Origin: DATFJC01 sp035269445
GTDB taxonomy: Bacteria > Patescibacteriota > Patescibacteriia > UBA2591 > UBA6264
DNA: 15,521 bases
Assembly (NCBI GenBank): GCA_035269445.1
Contig: DATFJC010000028.1
Span: 1-15,521, forward strand
Direction: 5' to 3'
Shown here: positions 6,251 to 13,904 of the stretch, in pieces
How positions within the stretch are numbered: position 1 is the stretch's first letter
How the letters are laid out: each line of letters starts with the position of its first letter
Translations under genes and position numbers: made by a program
The notes under the pieces: model-generated
Database searches by the model: none
Seen by the model: only the letters and a program-made list of their open reading frames with translations
What the model was told of the DNA's origin: nothing

Positions 6251-6271
6251 AAGCTTAAAAAATATAAGCTT
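6251..6271 (-). terminator. Weak AT-rich hairpin after the GT2 gene
   Basis: AAGCTTA (6251-6257) pairs with TAAGCTT (6265-6271) across a 7-base loop, one base after the GT2 stop codon on the minus strand. The stem is AT-rich and the following U-tract is broken, so termination would be inefficient at best. Confidence 0.3.
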
Positions 6272-6272
6272 A

Positions 6273-6989
6273 TTATTTATTTTTAAAACGCTTTTTTAAT
6301 TTAAAAATCTCCACCAAATACTCCCAACCTACCTTAAAAACATTTACCCTGCTTTTTCTTTCTCCAAACTCTTGCCAAACAACTGGAATCTCCTTTACCT
6401 TGTAACCCTTGTAATAAGATAAAATCACAAGCTCTGAATCAAAAAACCAATTGTTATTTTCAACTAAAGGCAATATCTCTTTTACTAATTTATAATTAGC
6501 CCCTTTAAACCCAATGGCCATGTCTTTAATAGAACAATTTAAAATAAACTTAAAAAGTAAATTATAAATTTTAGATATCATTAGCCTGGGAAGCGATCTT
6601 TTATACTTAGCCCCTAAAACATAACGTGAACCAATTACAAGATCTGCTTTTTTTTCTTTTAAGTTAGAAATCAAAACTGGCAAAGCTTTTAAATCAGTAG
6701 AAAGATCTATGTCCATAAAAATATAATAATCAGCCTTGTATTTTTGCCAAGACTTTTTTATGGCTATTCCTTTACCCTTTTTTTTAATAAAAAAATGCTC
6801 AATATTTGAATATTTAAGAGCTAATTCATCGGCTATAAGGCCAGTATTATCATTAGAAGCATTATTGGCAATAACAAATAAAAATTCGTCATTAAAATGC
6901 TTTTGACAAAAATCTAAAACTTTTAAACAATTTTTTTTTAATATCTTTTCTTCATTATAAACAGGAAAAGAAATTAATATTTTAGCCAT
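6273..6989 (-). CDS. Family 2 glycosyltransferase (DPM/DPG-synthase-like)
   Basis: This 238-residue GT-A enzyme probably moves a sugar from a nucleotide sugar to a lipid-phosphate carrier or growing glycan at the cytoplasmic face. The family signs are P-V-Y-N-E-E (9-14), N-N-A-S-N-D-N-T (42-49, in place of the usual D-x-S-x-D-x-T), the metal-binding D93-I-D95, G-S-R (120-122) and F-D-S-E (183-186), followed by R-K-S-R (211-214). There is no C-terminal membrane segment, so it is a short, soluble type. It is the last intact gene of a minus-strand cluster with the TPR protein (61 bases upstream) and the O-antigen ligase-like protein. Donor and acceptor cannot be told from sequence. Confidence 0.88.
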   Translation of the reverse strand: MAKILISFPVYNEEKILKKNCLKVLDFCQKHFNDEFLFVIANNASNDNTGLIADELALKYSNIEHFFIKKKGKGIAIKKSWQKYKADYYIFMDIDLSTDLKALPVLISNLKEKKADLVIGSRYVLGAKYKRSLPRLMISKIYNLLFKFILNCSIKDMAIGFKGANYKLVKEILPLVENNNWFFDSELVILSYYKGYKVKEIPVVWQEFGERKSRVNVFKVGWEYLVEIFKLKKRFKNK

Positions 6990-7050
6990 ATAAAATAATA
7001 TATTATTTTATTGAAAAAAATAAGCAAAAAACAAGAATATGAGCTTTGCT

Positions 7051-7953
7051 TTATTTTTCTTCTAACTTTTTAACTCTTTCAGACCAAAACTCAGCCTTTT
7101 CTTTGCTTCCCTTTTCTTTATAAAGCAAAGATAAGGCCCTAGACCAAGCCGAATCTTTTGGATTTAAAACAAAGCCGTGCAAATTATTTTTAATAGCCTG
7201 GTCAAGATCGTCTTGAATATAATAAAGGTCAGCTATTTTTTTCCAAATATACTTTTTTTGTAAAGGAAAAAACCTTATAACTTGAACATACATTTGCTCT
7301 GCTACACCATATTCATTTTCTTCTCTAAAAATAATTCCTAGTTTTTCATAAACCTGACTCATCTCAGCTTCAATCATTTTCCTATGGGAAGTATTCACCC
7401 TTGGGTCATTAAGATCAGGATACAAAGAAAGAGCTTTTTGGCATTTATCTTTGGCTTTGTCCCAATTCTTTTGATAAATTTCTATTTGACACCAGTCATT
7501 ATAAACTCCAGCCATTTTAGGAGAAATATTGGCTGCTTTTTTAATATAACCTATTGCCTTATCAAAATCTTTACTATCACCAGTTAAATTACCTTTTTTA
7601 GAATAAAGACGGGAAAGATAAGTAATGGTTTGGAAGGTTCTTGTTTTTTCTGGCATAGACTCGAGCCGCTTTATAGCTAAATCAATAATTTTAACTTTAT
7701 TTTCACTAGAATGATAAAACTCACCTAAAGACCATAAAAGATTTAGGGCAAACTTTCTATTATAATAAGGTTCATTTGGAAAATATTTAAAAACTTTTTG
7801 ATAATTTTTTAAAGAATTTTCCCATTCATTAAAATGCCTAGTTTTTAAAAAATAATAATCAGCCAAACCCACCCTAATATTTAATTGCCAAACAATTAAA
7901 ATAAAAAATAGGGAAACTAAAATTATTAAAAAACATTTAAATGTTTTAGACAT
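7051..7953 (-). CDS. Membrane-anchored TPR-repeat protein
   Basis: This is a 300-residue protein with one N-terminal membrane helix (about 7-25) and then helical pairs typical of tetratricopeptide repeats. The clearest are around 100-175 (A-I-G-Y-I-K-K-A-A-N-I-S-P and K-A-K-D-K-C-Q-K-A-L-S-L-Y-P) and 200-295 (Y-G-V-A-E-Q-M-Y-V-Q-V-I-R-F-F-P and A-I-K-N-N-L-H-G-F-V-L-N-P). With an uncleaved anchor, the repeats would face outward. TPR domains bind other proteins. It starts 36 bases after the O-antigen ligase-like gene; pairing of Wzy/WaaL-type proteins with TPR domains is common, so it may be a partner of that enzyme. Its exact function is unknown. Confidence 0.8.
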   Translation of the reverse strand: MSKTFKCFLIILVSLFFILIVWQLNIRVGLADYYFLKTRHFNEWENSLKNYQKVFKYFPNEPYYNRKFALNLLWSLGEFYHSSENKVKIIDLAIKRLESMPEKTRTFQTITYLSRLYSKKGNLTGDSKDFDKAIGYIKKAANISPKMAGVYNDWCQIEIYQKNWDKAKDKCQKALSLYPDLNDPRVNTSHRKMIEAEMSQVYEKLGIIFREENEYGVAEQMYVQVIRFFPLQKKYIWKKIADLYYIQDDLDQAIKNNLHGFVLNPKDSAWSRALSLLYKEKGSKEKAEFWSERVKKLEEK

Positions 7954-7989
7954 AAATATTAAATTAGAAAACTTAAAATAATTTAAAAA

Positions 7990-9357
7990 TTAATAATTAT
8001 CTTCTTCCTTTAAATTTGGTAAAACTATTAAAATTGCCAAAAAACCGAAAAAGTAAACTATAGTTGGGGCAACATGAAAAGAAAATTGAATAGAAACTAA
8101 ATAACCTAGTATTCCAGCCATAAAAGACAATACCAATACTTTTCTTTCCTTATTTTTAGTCTTTTTTATATATTTCGCCCCCTTATAAAAACCTAAAACA
8201 ATCAAGGAAATGTAGAAGAAAAAACCAATAAACCCACTAGCATAAAGTGTATCTAAAATATCATTATGAATCCTGTCAGGATAGGAATTAATTGCCTCTA
8301 AAAGGGCAGTTTTGGGATGATAGGATTTTCTAAAATTAAATTTTTGGGTTTCTAAGCCATATCCAAAAAAGGGTTTTTCTTTAATTAAGCTAAGCGCGTC
8401 CTGCCACCACATAAAACGAAGCTCTCCTTTTTCTGATAAGTGACTTAAGGACTTAATTCTATATAAAATCGTGCCTTCATTAGACTTACTTAAATGAAGC
8501 GGATTTATATTAATATAGGTCACAAAAATAATTAAAACTAAAAATAAAATTGATAAAAGTTTCCCCAGCCTTTTTTGCTTTACAATAAAAGAAAAAACTA
8601 TTATAAAAAAGAAAAAAGCTATTAAAAAACCAAGCCAACCCCCTCGAGACTGGCTTAAAACTAAAACCAAAACTGTAATAAAAAACAAACAAACTAAAGC
8701 CGGCCTTATAAAAATCTTTTTAAGATTAGGTTTCCAATTATCAAAGTAGCCTTTTTTAAAAACCAACCATGCTAAAATGGGAATAGCAAACAAAAGCCAA
8801 GAAGCTAAAAAATTAGGTTGCCCAAGAGTAGAAAAAAGCCTACCCCCATTAATAGCAGTTGGAGATTCAGCCCAATTTAGAGGGTCTAATTCAAAAAATT
8901 GTAAAATCCCATAGCCAGAAACTATAATAGTAGACAAAATAGTAGCATATCCAATTCGAACTACTTGCTTAATATTTTTAAGATTTAAAAAAAGTATTAA
9001 AAAAAATAAAAAAACATGAGAATAAAGCAAAAAACCCATTTTCCTTAAATAATCCCCCCAAAAACTATGAAATGGATAATTAGAAATAATAGTTGAAATA
9101 ATTAAAACAATAAAAAAACCAATAATAGGAATCAAAAGCCTTAAATCAGCCTTATGATTTATTTTATTTAATAAAATAATCTTTACTAAATAAATACCAA
9201 AAAGAATCTCTACTAAAACTTGGAAAAACAAGGCTTCACTTACTTGCCAGGTTCCATTTAAAAACGTGGCAAAAAATAAAGGGGAAAACAAAAAGACTAA
9301 AAGCCAGCCCTTTTCTAAAATATTTTCTAATTTTTTAACAATTATATTATTTTTCAT
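7990..9357 (-). CDS. O-antigen ligase/polymerase family membrane protein (Wzy_C type)
   Basis: This is a 455-residue polytopic protein with about eleven or twelve predicted membrane helices. The Wzy_C-type signs are S-Q-S-R-G-G-W (235-241) at the start of a helix, a large outer loop with F-F-G-Y-G-L-E (330-336), and R-I-H364-N-D-I-L (362-368) before the last helices; the Arg and His positions match those needed in WaaL and related enzymes. Such proteins join or polymerise lipid-linked glycans outside the membrane, or glycosylate pilins (PilO/PglL types). With pilins on one side and glycosyltransferases on the other, either a surface polymer or pilin glycosylation is possible. A TTGTTATAAT element lies 44 bases upstream, just past the pilin terminator. 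Confidence 0.85.
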   Translation of the reverse strand: MKNNIIVKKLENILEKGWLLVFLFSPLFFATFLNGTWQVSEALFFQVLVEILFGIYLVKIILLNKINHKADLRLLIPIIGFFIVLIISTIISNYPFHSFWGDYLRKMGFLLYSHVFLFFLILFLNLKNIKQVVRIGYATILSTIIVSGYGILQFFELDPLNWAESPTAINGGRLFSTLGQPNFLASWLLFAIPILAWLVFKKGYFDNWKPNLKKIFIRPALVCLFFITVLVLVLSQSRGGWLGFLIAFFFFIIVFSFIVKQKRLGKLLSILFLVLIIFVTYININPLHLSKSNEGTILYRIKSLSHLSEKGELRFMWWQDALSLIKEKPFFGYGLETQKFNFRKSYHPKTALLEAINSYPDRIHNDILDTLYASGFIGFFFYISLIVLGFYKGAKYIKKTKNKERKVLVLSFMAGILGYLVSIQFSFHVAPTIVYFFGFLAILIVLPNLKEEDNY

Positions 9358-9400
9358 TAAAACATAAATAAATATACTCTTATATTATCATAAAAAATAT

Positions 9401-9410
9401 ATTATAACAA
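9401..9410 (-). promoter_or_regulatory. Extended -10 promoter element, TTGTTATAAT
   Basis: The minus strand reads TGT-TATAAT, directly after the pilin terminator and 44 bases before the O-antigen ligase-like ATG. It is probably the promoter of the glycan cluster. A weaker alternative uses TTGTTA as -35 with TAATAT (9387-9382) as -10. Confidence 0.45.
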
Positions 9411-9446
9411 TAAAAAAAATGCCCCTTAGTAAAACTAGGGGGCATT
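9411..9446 (-). terminator. Intrinsic terminator of the tandem pilin genes
   Basis: AATGCCCC-T-TAGT (9418-9430) pairs with ACTA-G-GGGGCATT (9434-9446), leaving a 3-base loop and one T-G wobble. On the minus strand the stem is followed by eight T residues (9419-9412 region), the form expected for rho-independent termination after the pilin at 9493. Confidence 0.88.
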
Positions 9447-9492
9447 AAATATTTATATATAATTATAAAATATTATATAATTATCTTTCAAA

Positions 9493-9969
9493 TTAGTCGT
9501 CGTCTAAGCCAGCTGGAGTAGCAGTTTGAGTTCCTGCTGGAACATCGCCAGTTTCACTACCCAAACAATATTCAATATGATAGCTTATTGTATCGCCAGC
9601 ATCAGTGTCGCCTGTATAATAATACTGTGTATCAGGACAATCTCCATCTACTCTTGGTTGGGGGTTAGAAGGTGTAACACGCATATAAACTGTTCCTGAA
9701 CAAGTTGCAGCTAAACCATTGGTGCTACTAATACACAACCCTTCTATAACTTCTCCTGTGGAATCAGGATACTCTTGATTGTCAAGATAATAAAGTTCTA
9801 ATGCAGTTTGAACTTGTTTAACATCTGAAATTCGGCGAGCATCACGAGCTCTAGCCCTAGCATTATTTAGGGAAATTACAGCCAAGGCTGCTAAAAGTCC
9901 CATAATTGCAACTACTACCATAAGCTCGATTAAAGTAAAACCTTTCTTTTTGGTTTTGGTGTTTTTCAT
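9493..9969 (-). CDS. Type IV major pilin-like protein, second tandem copy
   Basis: This is a 158-residue prepilin with the leader M-K-N-T-K-T-K-K-K-G10/F11-T-L-I-E15, giving a mature protein of 148 residues. The helix runs into the A-R-A-R-D-A-R-R-I-S-D-V-K segment and Q-E-Y-P-D, as in GspG/PilA-type pilins. The globular part has four cysteines (G-L-C, T-C-S, G-D-C and Y-C-L) and ends P-A-G-L-D-D-D. The first 69 residues are identical to the gene 30 bases upstream; the middle (about 70-130) differs strongly and the end is again alike. It is probably co-transcribed with that gene and ends at the terminator 9411-9446. It should form the pilus fibre or a close variant. Confidence 0.85.
   Translation of the reverse strand: MKNTKTKKKGFTLIELMVVVAIMGLLAALAVISLNNARARARDARRISDVKQVQTALELYYLDNQEYPDSTGEVIEGLCISSTNGLAATCSGTVYMRVTPSNPQPRVDGDCPDTQYYYTGDTDAGDTISYHIEYCLGSETGDVPAGTQTATPAGLDDD
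9763..9969 (-). repeat. Near-identical 5' part of the pilin genes, copy B
   Basis: These 207 bases match 10288-10494 at 204 positions by direct comparison. Together with the similar 3' ends (about 9500-9570 and 10005-10075), they frame a diverged centre. Confidence 0.95.
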
Positions 9970-9999
9970 AAAATTGATTATTTAGATTTTTATATTAAA

Positions 10000-10494
10000 T
10001 TAGTCATCTAAACCAGCTGGAGTAGCGGTTTGAGGTCCTGCTGGAACATCGCCAGTTTCACTGCCCAAACAATAGGTTATGTAATAACTGGTATTAATAG
10101 AATCGTTAGCTACAGCCGTATACTGATAAGAAGTATTGTCGCAATCTCCATCTCCTCTTGGTTGGGGGTTAGAAGGTGCAACACGCATATAAACATCTCC
10201 TGAGCAAGCTGTATCTATTCCCTTTGTTCCATCCTCACTAATACAAAGCCCTTCTAAATCGCCTGTAATTTCACCATCAGTTGGTGTATCAGGATACTCT
10301 TGATTGTCAAGATAATAAAGTTCTAATGCAGTTTGAACTTGTTTAACATCTGAAATTCGACGAGCATCACGAGCTCTAGCTCTAGCATTATTTAGGGAAA
10401 TTACAGCCAAGGCTGCTAAAAGTCCCATAATTGCAACTACTACCATAAGCTCGATTAAAGTAAAACCTTTCTTTTTGGTTTTAGTGTTTTTCAT
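10000..10494 (-). CDS. Type IV major pilin-like protein, first tandem copy
   Basis: This is a 164-residue prepilin, mature length 154, with the same leader and helix as its neighbour: G10/F11-T-L-I-E15. The four cysteines are kept, and both proteins have Y-M-R-V-x-P-S-N-P-Q-P-R and the C-terminal G-S-E-T-G-D-V-P-A-G. Inserts and substitutions lie between residues about 70 and 135. The last 207 bases on the plus strand (10288-10494) differ from 9763-9969 at only three positions, all silent, so the copies are recent or kept alike by conversion. It is nearest the promoter at 10541-10569 and presumably the first gene of the two-gene mRNA. Confidence 0.87.
   Translation of the reverse strand: MKNTKTKKKGFTLIELMVVVAIMGLLAALAVISLNNARARARDARRISDVKQVQTALELYYLDNQEYPDTPTDGEITGDLEGLCISEDGTKGIDTACSGDVYMRVAPSNPQPRGDGDCDNTSYQYTAVANDSINTSYYITYCLGSETGDVPAGPQTATPAGLDD
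10288..10494 (-). repeat. Near-identical 5' part of the pilin genes, copy A
   Basis: This is the partner of 9763-9969. The three differences are silent third-position changes. Confidence 0.95.
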
Positions 10495-10540
10495 AAAATT
10501 AATTATTTAAGATATTTAAATATTATAACTATCTATAAAG

Positions 10541-10569
10541 ATTATATCATAAATTTTCCCATACAACAA
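10541..10569 (-). promoter_or_regulatory. Predicted promoter of the tandem pilin genes
   Basis: On the minus strand TTGTTG (10569-10564), a 17-base spacer and a perfect TATAAT (10546-10541) precede the first pilin ATG by 46 bases. Another TATAAT at 10527-10522 is an alternative -10. The -35 is weak. Confidence 0.5.
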
Positions 10570-10618
10570 AAAAGTTTTCCACAAGCCTATTTCAAACATT
10601 TTTTTTAATATTTTAAGG

Positions 10619-10646
10619 TTGCAATAAATCTGTTTTTATGTATAAT
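10619..10646 (+). promoter_or_regulatory. Predicted promoter of the LCP-der-pth transcript
   Basis: TTGCAA (10619-10624), a 16-base spacer and TATAAT (10641-10646) precede the ATG at 10680. It lies back-to-back with the pilin promoter in the 185-base divergent gap. Confidence 0.6.
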
Positions 10647-10679
10647 GTGAAATACAAACTCTAAAACTAAAAAATTATT

Positions 10680-11813
10680 ATGAAGAAAAATGATGACATA
10701 AACTTAATCAATGGAGTTTATACACCACAAAATTTTCAAAAACAAAAAAAAAGAAAAGGTAAAAAAATATATAAGCTATTTATTGTTGCCCTTGCCATAA
10801 TTGTTCTTTTTTTTGGTACTAATATCATTTTTACCCATAATGGAATTTTAAATAATTTAGGTCAAGCTAGCTTTTGGCAGGGAGTAGCTAAAATAGTTTC
10901 TGGAAAAACCACCCTTAAGGGAGAATTATATGATAGGATAAATATTCTGCTTTTAGGCATGGGCGGGGCTGAGCACGAAGGACCTTATCTTACAGATACA
11001 ATAATTTTAGCTAGTATTAAGCCATCTACCAATCAAGTATCTTTAATTTCAATTCCTAGAGATCTATATATTACTGTACCTGGAAATGGTAAAAGAAAGA
11101 TTAATGCTGTAAACGCAATTGGTGTTAAAGAATCAAAAGATGGTGGCAAATTAACCTCAAAAGCAATTGAAGATATTTTAGAGGTACCAGTACATTATTG
11201 GGTTAGAGCTAATTTTGATATTTTTAAAAAGGTGATAAATGAAATAGGCGGCATTGATATAAATATTAAAAAATCTTTTACTGATTATCAATATCCAGCT
11301 TCTGGCTATAAATACAAGACTGTAAATTTTCAAAAAGGAGAAGCCCACCTTAATGGCCAAAAAGCTTTAGAGTTTGCCCGTTCTCGCCATGGTACAAATG
11401 GAGAAAATTCTGATTTTGCTAGAAGTAGGCGTCAACAACAAGTTATTTTTGCAATAAAGGAAAAAATAGCAAGCCAGGGTCTTTTAGCAAAGCCAACAAA
11501 AATCTTTAAATTATATCAATTATTTAAAAACAACATTAGCACTAACCTTAATTTAAGCCAATCATTAAAATTAGCTAAATTAATAATGGGGGTTGATAAA
11601 TCAAACATTATTACAGAAGTTTTTGAAAATGGTAACCAAGGACTTTTAAAGAATAAAATTACAAATAAAGGAAGTTATGTTTTGGTGCCTAAAAATGATT
11701 TTAAGGATTTAGCAAAAAAGGCTCAAAATATTTTTAAGGAAAATCCACCATTAAAAGAACAAGTTATTTTTAATAATATCCAAGAAAATCCCCCAATACA
11801 AAATAATTTATAA
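10680..11813 (+). CDS. LytR-CpsA-Psr (LCP) family protein
   Basis: This is a 377-residue membrane-anchored protein. It has a cytoplasmic basic start, one membrane helix (about 32-50), and an outer LCP domain (about 86-265) with L-L-L-G-M-G-G, T-D-T-I-I-L (105-110), S-I-P-R127-D128-L-Y, K-I-N-A-V-N-A, and the late A-R-S-R-H (233-237) and F-A-R-S-R-R-Q-Q-Q motifs. LCP proteins transfer lipid-linked glycopolymers onto peptidoglycan, or sometimes onto proteins, outside the membrane. The Arg and Asp residues named are the ones that hold the pyrophosphate of the lipid donor. The C-terminal about 110 residues are variable and Asn/Lys-rich. It starts the plus-strand unit with der and pth, facing the pilins. 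Its likely substrate is the polymer made by the glycan cluster, which is inference. Confidence 0.9.
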   Translation: MKKNDDINLINGVYTPQNFQKQKKRKGKKIYKLFIVALAIIVLFFGTNIIFTHNGILNNLGQASFWQGVAKIVSGKTTLKGELYDRINILLLGMGGAEHEGPYLTDTIILASIKPSTNQVSLISIPRDLYITVPGNGKRKINAVNAIGVKESKDGGKLTSKAIEDILEVPVHYWVRANFDIFKKVINEIGGIDINIKKSFTDYQYPASGYKYKTVNFQKGEAHLNGQKALEFARSRHGTNGENSDFARSRRQQQVIFAIKEKIASQGLLAKPTKIFKLYQLFKNNISTNLNLSQSLKLAKLIMGVDKSNIITEVFENGNQGLLKNKITNKGSYVLVPKNDFKDLAKKAQNIFKENPPLKEQVIFNNIQENPPIQNNL

Positions 11814-11853
11814 TATTTTAGAAAAACTAAAAAAAGACTTTTAATTTTCAAAA

Positions 11854-13254
11854 ATGCAATCTGAGAAAAGAAATAAGGAAAAAATTATTAAAATTGCTTT
11901 AGTAGGAAAGGTAAATACTGGTAAATCTACTCTTTTTAATCGATTAATAGAAGAAAAAAAAGCAATAAGCTTTAAGCACTCAGGAACTACTAGAGATAAA
12001 AATTATGGCCTTTGTTATTGGAGAGATAAAAAATTCCAGATTATTGATACTGGGGGGCTAACAAAAGAAAAAACAAAAACTGAAATTGATAAAAAGGTTA
12101 AAGAAAACGTAAAAACTGCCATAAAAGAGGCAGATATTATTTTTTTTATAACAGAAGTTAAAAAATTAGAAAGCGAAAAAGAAAAAGGCACAATTTTAAC
12201 TGACCTTGAAAGAAATATAGCTAAAATAATTAAAAAATCCAAAAAGCCCTCTATCTTAGTTTTAAACAAAGCAGATAAGCCTAAAAAACGATCTTGGGCT
12301 GAAAATAAGGCTTGGAAAGCCCTAGGCCTAGGTAAACCAATTGCTGTTTCAAGCGTTAATGGTAGCGGCATTGGTGATCTTTTAGATATTACCATTGAAA
12401 AAGCTAAAAAAATAAAACCAAAATTAACTACCCTCCCTCCTAAACAAGCAGTAAAAGTATCCATTGTTGGCAAACCCAATGTTGGTAAATCTTCTCTTTT
12501 TAATGCAATTATAGGAAGACAAGAGGTCATAGTATCAAATAAACCCCACACTACAAGAGGACCACAAGATACTTTTCTTTATTATGATTCCCCTAAATTT
12601 GAAAAACTCCTCCCTATTACCTTAATTGATACTGCTGGGATAAGAAAAAAAAGAAAAATAAGACCAGGCATTGAAAAAATAGGGGTTAATAGGTCGCTTA
12701 GGGCAATGAGAAAATCAGACCTTATTATAATAGTAGTTGCAGCCAATGAAGAACCAGGTTTTCAAGAAAAAACTTTAATCCGATTGGCCTTAAAAACTAA
12801 AAAAGCCCTAATAATAGTAATCAACAAATGTGATCTTTTAACAAAAAAAGAATATCGCTTATTTACTCGTTCTAATCTAGTTTACAACAAACTACCAATG
12901 GCAACATTTGCTCCAAGAATTTTTATTTCAGCTAAAGAAAAACAGGGGATAAATGTTTTAATGCAAACTATATTAGAAGTTAATCAAAATCAAAACAAGG
13001 AGATTACAGAAAAAGAATTAAATGAATTTTTAGATAAAGTTGTAAAAGAAAAAAACTTTAAACAAGAAATTTGGCAAAGAATTAATATTATTCAAACCAA
13101 AAAAGACCCCCTTGAATTTACCCTAATTTGCCCTAGAATAATAATAAAAAGAAAACAAATCATAAAACCACATTTTAATATTATTAAAAAAGCCCTAAGA
13201 GAAAATTTTTATCTTGAAGGAGCGCCCATATTTATTAAAACAAAATGCAATTAA
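11854..13254 (+). CDS. der: Ribosome-assembly GTPase Der (EngA)
   Basis: This 466-residue protein has two GTPase domains and a C-terminal KH-like domain, which only Der shows. Domain 1 has G-K-V-N-T-G-K-S (18-25), D-T-G-G (65-68) and N-K-A-D (138-141). Domain 2 has G-K-P-N-V-G-K-S (206-213), D-T-A-G (259-262) and N-K-C-D (324-327). The KH-like part covers about 370-466. Der acts in large ribosomal subunit assembly in the cytoplasm. In domain 2 the usual G-T-T-R-D switch reads H-T-T-R-G (232-236), and domain 1 has Thr for Val in the P-loop; the key Lys, Ser and Thr are kept. It begins 40 bases after the LCP gene and overlaps pth. Confidence 0.95.
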   Translation: MQSEKRNKEKIIKIALVGKVNTGKSTLFNRLIEEKKAISFKHSGTTRDKNYGLCYWRDKKFQIIDTGGLTKEKTKTEIDKKVKENVKTAIKEADIIFFITEVKKLESEKEKGTILTDLERNIAKIIKKSKKPSILVLNKADKPKKRSWAENKAWKALGLGKPIAVSSVNGSGIGDLLDITIEKAKKIKPKLTTLPPKQAVKVSIVGKPNVGKSSLFNAIIGRQEVIVSNKPHTTRGPQDTFLYYDSPKFEKLLPITLIDTAGIRKKRKIRPGIEKIGVNRSLRAMRKSDLIIIVVAANEEPGFQEKTLIRLALKTKKALIIVINKCDLLTKKEYRLFTRSNLVYNKLPMATFAPRIFISAKEKQGINVLMQTILEVNQNQNKEITEKELNEFLDKVVKEKNFKQEIWQRINIIQTKKDPLEFTLICPRIIIKRKQIIKPHFNIIKKALRENFYLEGAPIFIKTKCN

Positions 13255-13799
13255 TAGTTGGCTTAGGAAACCCTAGTAAATATAAAAACACAAGACATAA
13301 TATTGGTAAAAAAATTATTAAAAATTTTGCCAAAGAGCTTTATTTCCCAAAATTTAAAAACAATAAAATGTTTTTAGCCAAAACCGCTAAAAAAGATAAT
13401 CTAATACTTGCCCTTCCTAATACTTTTATGAATAACTCAGGCCAAGCTGTTAAAAAATTATCCCACCAATTTATTAAAAATTCTTTAAAAAATTTATGGA
13501 TAGTTCATGATGATATTGATTTACCATTGGGAATCATTAGAATCTCTTATAACTCAAGCTCAGGAGGACATAACGGAGTAAAGTCAATTATAAATCATTT
13601 AAAAACTAAAGAGTTTATAAGGTTTAGGATTGGTATTAAAAACAAAGATCTAGAAAAAGTACCAGCTAAAAATTTTGTTTTAGAAAAATTTAAAAAACAA
13701 GAAAAAGAAACATTAAAACAAACCATTAAAAAAACAAACCAGGCTTTAAAGCTTGGCCTTGAAAAAGGAATTGAAGCTGCTATGCAAAATTACAATTAA
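13245..13799 (+). CDS. pth: Peptidyl-tRNA hydrolase
   Basis: This 184-residue enzyme frees tRNA from peptidyl-tRNAs that fall off the ribosome. The family pattern is complete: G-L-G-N-P (6-10), N-T-R-H18-N (catalytic His), P-N-T-F-M-N63-N-S-G, H-D89-D-I-D-L-P-L-G (catalytic Asp) and G-G-H-N110-G-V-K-S. The length is close to the usual 185-195. Its ATG overlaps the der stop by 10 bases in another frame, so the two are coupled, and an intrinsic terminator follows at 13813-13845. The pairing of der with pth is a ribosome-maintenance unit. Confidence 0.96.
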   Translation: MQLIVGLGNPSKYKNTRHNIGKKIIKNFAKELYFPKFKNNKMFLAKTAKKDNLILALPNTFMNNSGQAVKKLSHQFIKNSLKNLWIVHDDIDLPLGIIRISYNSSSGGHNGVKSIINHLKTKEFIRFRIGIKNKDLEKVPAKNFVLEKFKKQEKETLKQTIKKTNQALKLGLEKGIEAAMQNYN

Positions 13800-13812
13800 A
13801 GTTTTTTATAAT

Positions 13813-13845
13813 AAAAATACCCTTTTTAATTTAGGGTATTTTTTT
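13813..13845 (+). terminator. Intrinsic terminator after pth
   Basis: AAAAATACCC (13813-13822) pairs with GGGTATTTTT (13834-13843), with T13823-A13833 as an extra pair and a 9-base loop; the right arm runs into a run of T to 13845. It ends the LCP-der-pth transcript before the promoter at 13870. Confidence 0.85.
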
Positions 13846-13869
13846 GTTAAAAATTAGCCTTAAAAGGTC

Positions 13870-13898
13870 TTGACAAATTTTATTTTTTTTAGTATTAT
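13870..13898 (+). promoter_or_regulatory. Near-consensus promoter of the structured RNA
   Basis: TTGACA (13870-13875) is a perfect -35, followed by a 17-base T-rich spacer and TATTAT (13893-13898, 5 of 6). It is the strongest promoter of the window, and no reading frame follows, which fits an abundant RNA. Transcription should start near 13905-13907. Confidence 0.8.
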
Positions 13899-13904
13899 TA
13901 TAAA

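Larger units (their letters stand above)
5849..6272. other. 424-base gap between the GT2 gene and pilD
   Basis: No intact gene is seen. In minus-strand order it holds a weak hairpin (6251-6271), the promoter-like TTGTTATAAT (6204-6213), the decayed family 9 glycosyltransferase (6157-5949), and the CAGGTG-T-CACCTG dyad (5884-5896). Between 5897 and 5948 there may be a third-frame continuation of the remnant (L-N-I-I-E-L-I-G-E-S-L), but it is too short to judge. Confidence 0.7.

Noticed and set aside
12015..12551. 178-codon reading frame on the minus strand
   Set aside because: It lies wholly inside der, whose two GTPase domains are unmistakable; the antisense protein has no recognisable pattern.
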